Below are positions 40,370 through 51,694 of a stretch of DNA of 64,000 nucleotides, in pieces (position 1 is the stretch's first letter; each line of letters opens with the position of its first letter). The notes under the pieces are model-generated. The model had not been told where the DNA came from. It searched no databases and worked only from the letters and a program-made list of their open reading frames with translations. Origin of the DNA: Choristoneura fumiferana (taxonomy: Eukaryota; Arthropoda; Insecta; Lepidoptera; Tortricidae). Made by a program: the position numbers and the translations under genes. The stretch spans positions 2,125,321 through 2,189,320 of the forward strand of contig NC_133501.1 of NCBI RefSeq assembly GCF_025370935.1. Reading direction: 5' to 3'.

Positions 40370-40394
40370 TTTTTTTTTTTTTTTTTTTTTTTTT

Positions 40395-40713
40395 ACCTGG
40401 GGAAAATCCGTTACGGACTTCACCGGCCCGGGGAGACCGGTGGGTATGTGGGAATCCCGCCCCAGAAGGGGACGGTGTACCCACTAAAAACCCCAGGGTG
40501 TTCCACTTTGCTGCCTTATTGCAACCGGGCTGTGGGAACTGTTAGCATCCATGGCCCGGAAGCGCAACAGATGTCCATTCTTGGACCCAACCCAGAGGAC
40601 AATCCTCCTAACTCCATCGCTGTAGGCGCGCCGGAACACATGGCGTGCCTACCAGCTCGGGGACCATAACGGCAGGGGACGGGCATCCCCGTGCCCGTCA
40701 CCCGCAGTCCCTA
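40395..40713 (-). other. SART-like B 3' UTR
   Basis: In sense it carries GGGGTTTTTAGTGGGTACAC (+ 40474-40493), a G/C hairpin CCCCTTCTGGGG, and CCGTAACGGATTTTCCCC just before the tail. Same two-box layout as the other telomeric elements. Confidence 0.75.
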
Positions 40714-43700
40714 TTAGGGCGGAATTTGGCGGCGGTTATAAACTAACCGCCTCCGCCCAACTCGCCTGCGGCGCAGAGGCTGGGAGGACGGGTCCTCCTC
40801 TCGCTCCCGCTCCGCTCCCTCTTTGATCGCCATCACCTCCTCGCAGAAGGAGGCCATGGCGATCCACGACCTCTCGCTGTCGGTCATGGATTTAACGACG
40901 GCCGGCAGCGAGAGGTCGTTACCTACCACTGCCTTGAGGCTTTCTCGCACACCGTCAAAGGCGGGACACATCTGCAGCGTGTGCTGCGCGGTGTCTTCCG
41001 CCCCGCCGCAGTGGTGGCACATTGGTGTTGTCTCCCTCCTTGCGATCTTGCACAGGTACTTGCCGAAGCAGCCATGCCCCGACAGTACCTGCGCTAGATG
41101 AAAGGAGACAACACCCCATGTTCTGTCGACCCATCTGTCTAAGACGGGCCGGACTCCCGATATGGTCCAGTGGCCGGCGCTCGGCCGCTCCAGAGCCTCC
41201 AGCCATTTCCGGAAGAGAGTTTGGCGTGAGATGTCTCTCCACCGCCTTATCTCTTCCGGACAGGGCCGTTCTCCTCTGGCGCGCGCCTCGGCTACCCGCT
41301 GGTAAACGTCGGCTAGAACTTCGGCATCTAGCTCCCATGGTGGGGTACCCGCCAGTACGCAGGCCGCCTCGAACGAGGTGGTGCGGTACGCCCTCGATAC
41401 CCTTACCGCCATGACCCTTTGCGGTTGCCGCAAGTGGGTCTTGTTCCGGGCGGAAAGGGCATTTACCCATATGGGTGCCCCGTACAGGGCCATCGACCGC
41501 ACAACACCTGTGTACAGTCGGCGGCAGCCCGCCTTTGGCCCGCCCACGTTCGGGAGCAGCCGGCTCAGTGCCGATGCCGTGCCCACCAGCTTCGGAGCCA
41601 AGCGCCGGAAATGTTCTTCGAAGTCCCACCGGCTGTCGAGGACGAGTCCCAGGTACTTCATCGTCCTCCCGACGCCGATGGTGACTCCGCCCACCACTAT
41701 GCTTGCATTTGCTGGAGGTGCCCTCCGGGGCCCATGAAAGCAAATAGCCTCAGACTTATGGAGGGCAACCTCCAACCCCAGCTTCCGGATTTTCTCCACA
41801 ACGTGGGCCACGCCGGCAGTGGCCAGCAGGGCCGCGTCGCGAAAGGTGGCACCGCGGGCCGTAACGAGGGTATCGTCGGCGTAACACGTTACGTCGACCC
41901 CCCGTAAATTGGCACCACGGAGCACCCAGTCGTAGCCGATGTTCCACAGGAGCGGTCCTAAGACTGACCCCTGTGGGACACCGCACGACATTTCGCGTTC
42001 CACCCACTCTCCCTGCGTGGGGTACCGTATCGTCCTCTCGGAGAGGTACGACTCCACTACCTTGCGCAGGTACTCCGGTACATTATGGAACCTGAGCGCC
42101 TCCTTGATCGTTTCCCAGGGAAGGGTGTTGAACGCGTTGGCTATGTCCAAAGACACCGCCAGCACCACTTCTCCCCGGGAAACTGCATCATCCGCCAAGG
42201 CCCTCACCCGCGCAATTGCGTCGATGGTGGATCTGCCCCGACGGAATCCGAACTGGTACGCACTCAGGTCCGGCCCTTGCTCCTCTAGGTGGTTAGTGAT
42301 GCGGGCCGCGACAACCCGCTCAAATAGTTTCGCTCCCTCGTCGAGAAGTACGATCGGCCTATATCCCGAGGGGGAGTCAGCCGGTCGCCCTTCCTTACGA
42401 AGGAGCACTAACTTGCCGCATTTCCACGGACGTGGTATGGTGCCTTGTGCCAGGCACGCGGAGAAAAGTGCTCTCACTTTTAATTCCAGAGGTCCCAGCG
42501 CCAGCACCCAGGCGCGGCCAGGAGTGCCGTCGGGACCAGGGGCAGTGTTTTTGGCTTTAAGCCTCAACACCGCCGCTCCCAGCTCCGTATCGGTCACCTC
42601 GGGTGGAAGATCCTCCTCGTGTGAGGACGCAGGAGCCATCCGCGGAGGCCGATGTTCGCCTCTCTGAGGAAATAAGGCTCCCACGATGCTACTCACGAGG
42701 GCCGGCTGGAGACTTTGCGTGAGTGGGGGGGGCCCAAGGACGAAGTTTACACCTCACCGACTTGTACGGCCGCCCCCACGGGTCGCTGTTCAATGTCTCC
42801 AGCATTTCCTCCTCCGCCAGGTCTTTGGCTCGGCCAATGGCTGCGCTTAGGGCTTGGCTGGCTGCCCTGTAGCTTGCGTATAGCCGCTCTTCTGCCGCTA
42901 GGTCTCGCCTCCTCCGCCTTCGGCTCCTGGTGTACTGGCGTCTCGCAGCCACGCAAGACTTGCGCAGCTGCGTGAGCTCTGCGGACCACCAGTACACACT
43001 CCGCCTCGGCCCTGCGGGCTTGACCCGCGGCATCGCAGCGTCACACACCTGAGCCATGGCCTCACCAAGCCATGCGGCTTGCTCCTCCACCGTTCCTTCG
43101 GGCGCTTCCGGCCACGCCTGGACCAAGGCCGCCGCATGCAGCAGGTCACGGTCAAGCCGTTTGACCGCCCATCTTGGGCTATCTCCCTGTCGGGGACGGC
43201 TTAGGCCGTCCGAGGTAGTATGGTGGGTGGAGACTTCAAATCGGATATAACGGTGGTCCGATAGCGTCTCCACTCCCTCCATCACCTCCCAGCCTTGGAC
43301 ACGGCGCGCCAGGGCGGCATTGGCGAACGTGATGTCCACGATGGAGCCACCCTGTTGCCGCACGCACGTGTCTACCGTTCCTCGGTTAAGGACTTCCAAC
43401 CCCGTAGCCACTGCCCACTCCACAAGCGTATGGCCGCGCGCGTCAGTCGCGGGGGACCCCCACGCCACGGATTTGGCGTTAAAGTCCCCCGCGACCAGCA
43501 GTAGTTCCGGGTTGCTTCTGCCGATCAGAGCCCGCACTTCATCGAGGAACACCTCGAATTCAGCAAGAGCTCTGTTCGGCGAGAAGTATGCCCCTACAAC
43601 CATAGTATTGCCAATGTTGGCAGCCACGTAGCCATGGCCCCGCACCACTCTCTCGAGTGGCGCAGAGCCCGCCGATGGTTGAGTGGCCAGCGCTACGAGG

Positions 43701-43864
43701 CTGTCCAAATCCCCCACCCAGTTGTCCCTGGACGGCACCGAGTATGGCTCGGCAACTACAGCGACATGAATCAACCACTCCGCCATGCTCTGGAACAAAA
43801 GATCCTGGGCTCTGGCGCAGTGGTTGATGTTCGCCTGTAAGTAATGGATTGGAGTAGGGGCCAT
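40714..43864 (-). pseudogene. SART-like B ORF2 with one frameshift
   Basis: Two overlapping frames total about 1,050 codons. The first, 43864-42689, holds the endonuclease: LQANINHCARAQDLL, AEPYSVP, AGDFNAKSVAWGSP, SDHRYIRF, then the linker. The second, 42696-40714, holds the reverse transcriptase: APGPDGTPGRAW, LDIANAFNTLPW, GVPQGSVLGPLLWN, catalytic CYADDTLVTA, LGLVLDSRWDF, and the C-terminal zinc finger CHHCGGAEDTAQHTLQMC after LSGHGCFGKYL. The frame changes at eight G on + (42725-42732), so the break may be an indel error. The ATG at 43864-43862 follows the ORF1 stop TGA after two bases. No RNase H is present. Confidence 0.92.
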
Positions 43865-43866
43865 AA

Positions 43867-46005
43867 TCACTCGGTTACCATTCCATCCTCCTCGGCCCGG
43901 GGCTCGGTTGTGCTGCCCTTCCTGGTGTCTGGCTGCGAAGAGGATTGTGGTCCCTTATCAGCTCTGCTCCGCTTGGGTTTGTGCGGGTTGCACGCCTTGC
44001 TACCCACCTTGTGAGTGGCCGCTAACCCGGCCTCCGCGCACAGCACGCAGTGTGGTGCTGCGACACAAGCGTTTGCCACGTGGCCGGGACATCCGCAGCG
44101 GTAGCAAAGCAGGCTGCGGTCCACCGCGGCCTTACACTTCGCCTTCACGTGGCCCACCTCGAGGCAGCGGAAGCAGCGCAGGGGGCGGGCATCGAGCAGC
44201 TTGACCTGCGCCGACACCCAGCCCACCAGCAGCCTTCCCGCCTCTACCACCTTTTTAGCCGCCGGAATAGGGCAGCGCAGCCACACTGTTCCCAGACCAG
44301 AGCGACCGTAAATAATTTCTCCGGGCCTAATATCAGCCTCTGCGCAGCCCCCTGCGTGAGCGACCGCCGATACCACGTCGGTGGACAAAACGGACTCGTC
44401 CAGGCCTGAAATACGCACTTCTGCGCATTTGATTGGCCTGGACACTCGAACTACAGCTGGGTCCGTGACCTCAGCAAGTTTTTTCGCCAACGCATCGGCC
44501 TTATCGCCACTTGTTGTACCGGGTACTTCCATAATGTATGCCCCGGTTTGGGCCTTTCTCAGGCGGAGGCCAGAGATGCCCAGATCTTCCAGTCTTATCT
44601 TCCTTTTGGCATCCGCAAGAACTGAACCAAAGTCTGCCCCACTTTCCGTCGCCTTTGGCTCCAGCAGCGTCATTACGACTGCTGCTGAGCGAGGCGGACG
44701 GAGCTTGTTGGTTCCCTTCTTGCGTTTGCCATTTGGAGCGTCAATCTCTGCCTTTTCCACATTCTTCGCTTTCTTTTTCTTCCGTTTCCCTTTCCTTTCC
44801 ACCCTCGTCCACTTGTCAGGCTTTCCAGGTGGTTTGGGCGGTGGAGGCGGTGGAAGCGGTGGGGGCAGTGGGGGCGGTTGTTGTTGTTTATTACTATCCG
44901 CCTTCTTACTTTTCTTTGACCTTCCATTTTTCCGCTTCGGATCAGCCGAAACATTTCCAGAAGCCGAATCCTCCACAGCTTGCTGGACGGTCTTCTCCGG
45001 TAAGAGCCGATCTTTGATGCCCGCCAGGTGGGCGTCCAGGTAAGAACCGACTTGAGCCATAACCGCTTGACACAGCATGTCCATGTCCCTTGCTGGTAGA
45101 GTGGCCGCACCATGACTTGCCTCTCTTCTTGGGGGGGGCTGCGCAGGGGGCAACTCCTCCCCGTCATGTCCGGTAAGAAGAGGTTGCGGACTGCCCTGCT
45201 TCCGCATCCCCTCAAGGTCCCTTTTAAGATCGGCCAGCTCCTTTCGGAGACTGGCCATCTCGGCTTGCAGCCGATTGTTGTCGGCTTGCAACCGAGCCGT
45301 CTCGTCAGTGGCTGTGCGCTTGCTGAGCTCCGAGAAGGCATCAGCAATCGCAGCAGCCGCGTCTTTTAGGCATTTTATATAGCCTCCTGACAGGTTCTTA
45401 GACGTCAGCGCGACCTTGTTGATAATGGCCACGCTGTCAGTGACTTGCTGGCCAAGGTCTTTGTTCACAGAGGTGTCCTCCGGATCATTCCTCCCAGAAA
45501 TGCCTCTCTGGTACCCCTGCCTGGTCTTGATTTCCATGTCCTGGACCTCAAGCTCCGCTTTCAGACGGAGCTCCTCTCGCAGGGCACGATTGTACGCCTC
45601 TTTCGCCTTGGCTAGGCCTGCGTATTTGCCTGTTGTAGGTGGGCGACCTCTTCCTCTCGTCTGTGGCTTTTGTCCCTCAGCTGAGAGAGCCGTCGACTCT
45701 TCATCGCTTGAGCTGAGCACGGATGAAGCAGGGCGGAATCTCTTCCGCTTCTGCTTCACCCGCTCAGCTCCCTCCGGAATATTTTCAAGTTTGCTTTTAC
45801 CAGAGGACTCACGACCTCCGGTCCCCTGGGAAGCAAAGCTGACATCCGAGCTTGTGTTTGCCCTCAGTTCGGGCTCTTGGTTTGAGGTGTTTGGCGATTT
45901 CTGCCTTATGAGGTGCACGTGGCAGTCGCGCAATGGAACACTTCTACGTTCGGCGATTTGTATCGCCGGAGAACTTAAATCTAAACGTGGGCTTTGAGGG
46001 CCCAC
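43867..46005 (-). CDS. SART-like B ORF1 (Gag-like), 712 aa
   Basis: Gag-like protein. The N-terminal 250 residues are charged and Ser-rich. The middle has probable coiled coil (about 225-275), then a Lys/Pro-rich linker with a run of about 15 prolines interrupted by leucine (PPPLPPPLPPPPPPKPPGKP near 390). The C-terminus has three zinc knuckles: CFRCLEVGHVKAKC, CYRCGCPGHVANAC and CVLCAEAGLAATHKV to KAC. Lys-rich stretches (RKGKRKKKKAK) could act as nuclear localisation signals. The stop is TGA at 43869-43867. The frame is intact. Confidence 0.93.
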   Translation of the reverse strand: MGPQSPRLDLSSPAIQIAERRSVPLRDCHVHLIRQKSPNTSNQEPELRANTSSDVSFASQGTGGRESSGKSKLENIPEGAERVKQKRKRFRPASSVLSSSDEESTALSAEGQKPQTRGRGRPPTTGKYAGLAKAKEAYNRALREELRLKAELEVQDMEIKTRQGYQRGISGRNDPEDTSVNKDLGQQVTDSVAIINKVALTSKNLSGGYIKCLKDAAAAIADAFSELSKRTATDETARLQADNNRLQAEMASLRKELADLKRDLEGMRKQGSPQPLLTGHDGEELPPAQPPPRREASHGAATLPARDMDMLCQAVMAQVGSYLDAHLAGIKDRLLPEKTVQQAVEDSASGNVSADPKRKNGRSKKSKKADSNKQQQPPPLPPPLPPPPPPKPPGKPDKWTRVERKGKRKKKKAKNVEKAEIDAPNGKRKKGTNKLRPPRSAAVVMTLLEPKATESGADFGSVLADAKRKIRLEDLGISGLRLRKAQTGAYIMEVPGTTSGDKADALAKKLAEVTDPAVVRVSRPIKCAEVRISGLDESVLSTDVVSAVAHAGGCAEADIRPGEIIYGRSGLGTVWLRCPIPAAKKVVEAGRLLVGWVSAQVKLLDARPLRCFRCLEVGHVKAKCKAAVDRSLLCYRCGCPGHVANACVAAPHCVLCAEAGLAATHKVGSKACNPHKPKRSRADKGPQSSSQPDTRKGSTTEPRAEEDGMVTE

Positions 46006-46781
46006 GAAGTGACATTTGCCCCCCCAGAATACGATGGGGCTGACCGCGGGATGTTAGCGGTGAGGGATTCTCCCCGAAGGGTACCCTCCTGGGTAATAAC
46101 TCTTTATTGTCACCCATTTCCTTACATTAAGGGGTAAGGCCCCTGCCCCTTTTAAAGAGGGAGCCGCTCTCCTCTGATTTAAGGGATGAGTTCCCCTTTG
46201 TTGCAGTTACGCCAACCCGTTCACCACTGGCGTGGTACTTCCGGCAAGCCGCTGATCCAGGCCGGACCCGTTCGATCCACAGGACCTACTTGTCTCCGGC
46301 CTGGTACTGGATACGCTGCAACCCGTATCCAGAACCGCAGTAAGGAGCGGTTATCCCCGGTTTTTATAGAGGTTTTCCTTCCTCGTGGTCCTCCCTTTGC
46401 AGGTGACGACCCTCACTCCCGGCACCTATGGGCCGGGTTGCGAGTTTCCACAGCAGCTCTAAGAAGAGCCCTGCAGTAGGGCCGCCCTTGCGGACGGCGC
46501 TCCTCCAAGTCACGTCCGCGTCCCAGTCTACTCTGCTAATCAGAGAGGTACCGGGAGCGGACCCACCGCCTCTGCATCCCCTTTGTCCCCTGCTACAGGA
46601 GAGACAGGGAGCAGGAAAGTGGCACACCCTTTCACTAGGGCGCGCCTTCCCCGCCTGGCCCAAAATGGGCTCCGCCGAGGCTGTGCCGCTCTTGGTCACC
46701 CTTTCCCTTCGAGCTATGCAAGCCCGAAGATCAAGGGCTCAAGCCCCCCCACCACGACAAGGTAGCGACACTCGGGGGGGA
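46006..46781 (-). promoter_or_regulatory. SART-like B 5' UTR
   Basis: About 775 bp of GC-rich leader between ORF1 and telomeric repeats. No module repeats like those of the TRAS-like leader were seen. An internal promoter is expected for a non-LTR element but no specific site is assigned. Confidence 0.65.
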
Positions 46782-46869
46782 ACCTAACCTAACCTAACCT
46801 AACCTAACCTAACCTAACCTAACCTAACCTAACCTAACCTAACCTAACCTAACCTAACCTAACCTAACC
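46782..46869. repeat. Telomeric CCTAA island 4
   Basis: 88 bp of perfect CCTAA between the 5' end of SART-like B and the poly(T) of the next element. Confidence 0.97.
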
Positions 46870-49036
46870 TTTTTTTTTTTTTTTTTTTTTTTTTAACGTG
46901 CTGAAAATGCGCCTTATGCATGTCCCCCGCTCGAGGCAGCGGGTGGGGTCTGTCGGGCTCTCCCCCAAGAGGGGGCATACCGACTAAAAACAACACGACC
47001 TTACCCTCTCGGCCCTTGTGCGGACGCCACGGGATCGCGAACATTTCACCGCGACGCCGCAGGCCAGCCCGGGATGGGCTCCCTCTCTGCGCCCCAAGAT
47101 GGTGTTGGGGCGCTGCGCCCCTAGGATTTTAGGGGCGCTCGTCCAGGACGGCACGTGCAATGCGGGTCCGGGATTCCTCGCCCTCGCCCGCTGTGCCGCC
47201 CGAGGGCTCCCCCTCACCTTTCCCTGTCTAATGAGAACAGGTACTCCGCTCAGGTTCGCCCCCATCGGTGACCACAGCCCTGAAAAGGGCTGCGCCACCC
47301 CGGCATCATTGGGCAAGCGCCCTCCGCCCGATATGGCTCACCCTTACCTTTCCCTGTCTAATGAGAACAGGTACTCAGCTCGGGCTCACCCCCGTCAAAA
47401 AGAAAGAGCGAAATGCCCCTCCCCGAAATTTTGACAGCCCTCTGTCAAAACCCTCCTTAGCTTACTGAAGCCCCTCCCCAAAATTGACAAACTACTACAG
47501 GTCAATCACCCGAGCGCTACTCCTCCCTAGGCTCGCAGTGCCCGCCCTTCTAAGAGGGGGAATCGTAACGCTCATGCTGCTCCAAGTCTTACTCCTCCCT
47601 AGGCTCGCAGTGCCTGCCCTACAAAGAGGGGGAATTGTAATATTGAAGAGCAAGTAGCAGATGCCAAGTCCTCTGTGAAAACTTTCCTCCCTAGCTTGCT
47701 AAAGCCCCTCCCCAAAATTGACAAACTACTACAGGTCAATCACCCGAGCGCTACTCCTCCCTGGGCTCGCAGTGCCCGCCCTTCTAAGAGGGGGAATCGT
47801 AACGCTCATGCTGCTCCAAGTCTTACTCCTCCCTAGGCTCGCAGTGCCTGCCCTTCAAAGAGGGGGAATCGTAACATTGAAGAGCACGTAGCAGATGCCA
47901 AGTCCTCTGTGAAAACCCCCCTCCCCAGCTTGCTAAAGCCCCTCCCCAAAATTGACAAAGTACTACAGGTCAATCACCCGAGCGCTACTCCTCCCTAGGC
48001 TCGCAGTGCCCGCCCTTCTAAGAGGGGGAATCGTAACGCTCATGCTGCTCCAAGTCTTACTCCTCCCTAGGCTCGCAGTGCCTGCCCTTCAAAGAGGGGG
48101 AATCGTAACATTGAAGAGCACGTAGCAGATGCCAAGTCCTCTGTGAAAACCCCCCTCCCCAGCTTGCTAAAGCCCCTCCCCAAAATTAACAAAGTACTAC
48201 AGGTCAATCACCCGAGCGCTACTCCTCCCTGGGCTCGCAGTGCCCGCCCTTCTAAGAGGGGGAATCGTAACGCTCATGCTGCTCCAAGTCTTACTCCTCC
48301 CTAGGCTCGCAGTGCCTGCCCTTCAAAGAGGGGAATCGTAACATTGAAGAGCACGTAGCAGATGCCAAGCCCTCTGTGAAAACGCCCCTCCCCCAAATTG
48401 ACAAAGTACTACAGTCAATCACCCGACGCTACTCCTCCCTAGGCTCGCAGTGCCTGCCCTTCTAAGAGGGGGAATCGTAACGCTCATGCTGCTCCAATCT
48501 TACTCCTCCTAGGCTCGCAGTGCCTGCCCTCAAAGAGGGGAATCGTAACATTGAAGAGCACGTAGTAGTTGCCGAATCCTCGCAGACCCACCCCCCCAAG
48601 TCACGTCAGAGTCAGTCATCGTCATGTCCAGTGACCACAGCCCTTAAAAGGACTGCGCCACCCCGGCTTTGGGCTTACGCCCTCCGCCCGATGGGCTCAC
48701 CCTACTTAGTACCGGTCCTTTTCAGGACAGGCAGAAGCAAGGGCTCGCCTCCGTCTAAAAGAGCGTCGGCCCGAAGGCCGGACGCCGCCCTCTTGTGAGC
48801 CCGCAGGCCCGTGGCTGGCAAGGATCACCCGGACCCTTGGCTCTCCTCGCCAAGCCAACAACCCTCCCCCCAGTCAGATATTGGCCGTCCGGCTAGCAAA
48901 TCCTGAATTTACTAGCCGTCGTTGCCCAGGATGCACCAGGCCCAGACGCTACACTTTCCCGCCCCATGAAGCACAGCTTCGCTAGAGGTCAGTTGTAACG
49001 CCCGAGCCGCGAGGAGGAATCCGACCTTGGGGCCCG
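46870..49036 (-). mobile_element. Non-coding poly(A) telomeric element, copy 2
   Basis: Poly(T) 46870-46894, then about 500 bp almost identical to the start of copy 1 (TTTTCAGCACGT-type 3' end in sense, box GTTTTTAGTCGGTATGCC at + 46976-46992). The body has about five tandem units of roughly 237 bp (47480-48560), then one ~285-bp unit of the copy 1 type (48600-48860), then the shared 5' terminal segment with CTAGCCGTCGTTGCCCAGG and the GTCGGATTCCTCCTCGCGG end at about 49010-49024. No protein-coding region. Confidence 0.75.
47480..48560. repeat. ~237-bp tandem repeat in copy 2
   Basis: Units begin near 47490, 47728, 47965, 48203 and 48405 with ACTACAGGTCAATCACCCG. Each holds two sub-units with CCTCCCTAGGCTCGCAGTGC and AGAGGGGGAATCGTAAC. 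Absent from copy 1, so the element family varies in its internal repeat. Confidence 0.88.
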
Positions 49037-49783
49037 AAACCTAACCAAGGTTTGCCTGGCCCTCTGCCTTTGGGCTCCCCTCGCCAAACCAACACCCCCC
49101 CACCCCAGTCAACGTCGAAGAAGTCAGTCGTCACGTCCGGCGACCACAGCCCTTAAAAGGGCTGCACCGCCCCGGCATCACTGGGCTAACGCCCTCCGCC
49201 CGATGGGCTAACCCTCGCTTTCCCTGACCCTAAAGGACAGGTACTTCGCTCAGGCTCACCTCCGTCCAAGGCGTCGGCCCGAACCGGACGCCGCCCTCTT
49301 GTGGGCCCGAAGGCCCGTTGGTTGGCAAGGTTGCCCGGTGGCCTCTGCCTTTGGGCTCCCCTCGCCAACCAACACCCCCCCACCCCAACGTCGAAGAAGT
49401 CAGTCGTCACGTCCGGCGACCACAGCCTTAAAAGGGCTGCACCGCCCCGGCATCACTGGGCTAACCCCTCCGCCCGATGGGCTCACCTCGCTTTTCCCTG
49501 ACCCTAAAGGACAGGTACTTCGCTCAGGCTCACCTCCGTCCAAAGGCTCGGCCTAACCGGACCTCCTAACCTTACAGGCCCGTTGGCTTCCCCAAACCTC
49601 TGCCTGCCTCCCCCGCCTAACCAACCTACGCCCCCTACCTTGGCCGCCCTAGCCAACCTAATAATTTACTAGCCGTCCTATAACCAGGCCTAACGCTACC
49701 TTTCCTACCCCATGAGGCCAATGCCTCGGATAGTAGGAAGTTAACGCCCGAGCACGCCGAGGAGGAATCCGACATTGCACCCC
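49037..49783 (-). mobile_element. Non-coding telomeric element, copy 3 (5' part)
   Basis: After AAACCTAACC, a relic of telomeric sequence, two ~285-bp units resume (49045-49560), followed by the same 5' terminal segment ending GGAGGAATCCGAC at 49772. It has no poly(T) of its own, so the 3' part is deleted or collapsed. CCTAAC-like words are scattered unusually through 49550-49700. Confidence 0.65.
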
Positions 49784-49837
49784 AACCTAACCTAACCTAA
49801 CCTAACCTAACCTAACCTAACCTAACCTAACCTAACC
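49784..49837. repeat. Telomeric CCTAA island 5
   Basis: 54 bp of CCTAA. The minus-strand element ends on the left and a plus-strand TRAS-like copy begins on the right. Confidence 0.96.
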
Positions 49838-51694
49838 AAAAATACTGGGCCTCACAGTGGACGACAAGTTGACATTCAATACACATGCATCCATTGTCTG
49901 CCGCAAGGCAATAAACCTGTATAAACAGCTCTCAAGAGCAGCAAAAATTCACTGGGGGCTGGAGCCGGGGGTGATCAGGACGATATACACGGCGGTGGTG
50001 GAGCCTGTGGTGATGTACGCGGCTAGTGCATGGGCACCTGCAACCAACAAGCTCGGAATACAAAAACAACTAAATGCGGTGCAGCGTGGTTTTGTGCAGA
50101 AGATTCTTAAGTCCTATAGGACGGTTTCGCTGAACTCGGCCCTTGTGCTCGCGGGACTGCTCCCCCCTAGACATAAGAATCCGAGAGGCAGCCTCACTAT
50201 TTGAAGTGAAAAAGGGGTACTCACGGCGTATAATAGGGGATGTGGAGCTCGAGAGGCCGACGGCCTGCGTGGATGCCGTCCACCCTGTAGAGCAGGTAGG
50301 GACCAGTTACTTATGCCTGGTGGACGGTGCGGAGGCGAGCCAGAATAAAAACGATGGCCTAAAAATATTTACAGACGGCAGTAAAATTCAAGGAAAAGTC
50401 GGTGCGGCACTGTCCATGTGGACTCGTGGCGCCGAAACAAGAAACCGAAAATTTAAATTGGCAAACTTCTGCACCGTCTATCAGGCTGAGTTGTTGGCTC
50501 TGTCAGAGGCTGTTAAGCAATCCCTTCAGAGCGCGGTGTCAAGCTGCTCCGTATATAGCGACTCCAGAGCCGCACTTGACACGGTGACCAGCGGAGTTTC
50601 CCTCCATCCCCTTGCAGTCAAGACGAGGGAAAACCTAAAAATAGCAAGAGACCAAAACAAATCGATCCAGCTCTTCTGGGGTAAAGGCTCATGTGGGACT
50701 GGAGGGAAATGAGAGAGCTGACGAGCTGGCAAAAGACGCCGCGCTAAATAAAAAGACGAAACCAAACTACGACATGTGCCCGGTTTCATTCGTCAAGCGA
50801 CAGATCCGAATGGAGTCGCTTGAGGAATGGAACCGTAGATATGTCGAAGGGGAAACGGCATCTGCAACAAAAATCTTCCTGCCAGACGCCATCCAAGCCT
50901 ACCATGTAGTTAGGAAGATAGAATTTAACGCCGTAATAGTGCAAATAATGACGGGGCACGGTGGGTTCTCAGAGTACTTGAACAGGTTCAAGTGCAAGGA
51001 GAGCCCATCGTGCATCTGTGATCCAGAAGTCGGAGAGAGTGTACTGCATTTGATAACAGAATGTCCCGTGTACGGCAACGAACGGAATAATACCGAGGTG
51101 GAGCTAGGAAAAGATATTAAAGCTGAAAACATCCATGAAATTGTAAAAAATCAAGACATGAGAAAAACGTTCCTAAATTATTGCGAAAAAATAGCAAAAA
51201 TAGTAATAAATAAAAATAAGACGAAATAAAATTATGTTTACATAATATTGTGTAAATATTGATGTGTAACATAAAACAAAATAGAATAGAAATTAAGAAT
51301 ACATAAGCATCAAAATAGCTAATGATAAAAATGTATCCGTTAGCAGTAACTCGTTGAGACTAAAAATTTGATACTAAGTAGGCATAGCGTAAGTTAAAAA
51401 GATACCCTTTTGTAATCCCATATAGCTGTAAAGTAAATAAACGTAAGCAGTAGTTTATAGTTAGTAATAAGTAAATAATAGTAAGTTAGCAGTAACATAA
51501 TTGTAACTCTATCTAAGGATAATTGTTAAAATTAAACAGAAAGAAAACAAAAGAAAAAAGAATAAACAAAGACTCTGACCCTCATGTCAGAGGTGAAAAA
51601 AGGAAAGACACACACCGTTTTTAGGCGGTGCGAGTCCGTCACTGCCTGGGCCCTCCATTCCCAGGCGTGCATAAGGCATTTTTTCGGTGTGTCA

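Larger units (their letters stand above)
40370..46781 (-). mobile_element. SART-like retrotransposon B, near full length
   Basis: Poly(T) tail 40370-40394 after CCTAACC, 3' UTR 40395-40713, ORF2 to 43864, ORF1 43867-46005, 5' UTR 46006-46781, then CCTAA. The total of about 6.4 kb is in the usual range for SART-type elements. One frameshift in ORF2 lies in a G/C homopolymer, so it may be intact in the animal. Confidence 0.93.

Noticed and set aside
38320..48860. A CRISPR-like or satellite origin for the 285- and 237-bp repeats
   Set aside because: Units are long, contiguous and without spacers, the context is eukaryotic, and they are enclosed by a poly(A) tail and telomeric repeats. An internal tandem repeat of a retroelement fits better.
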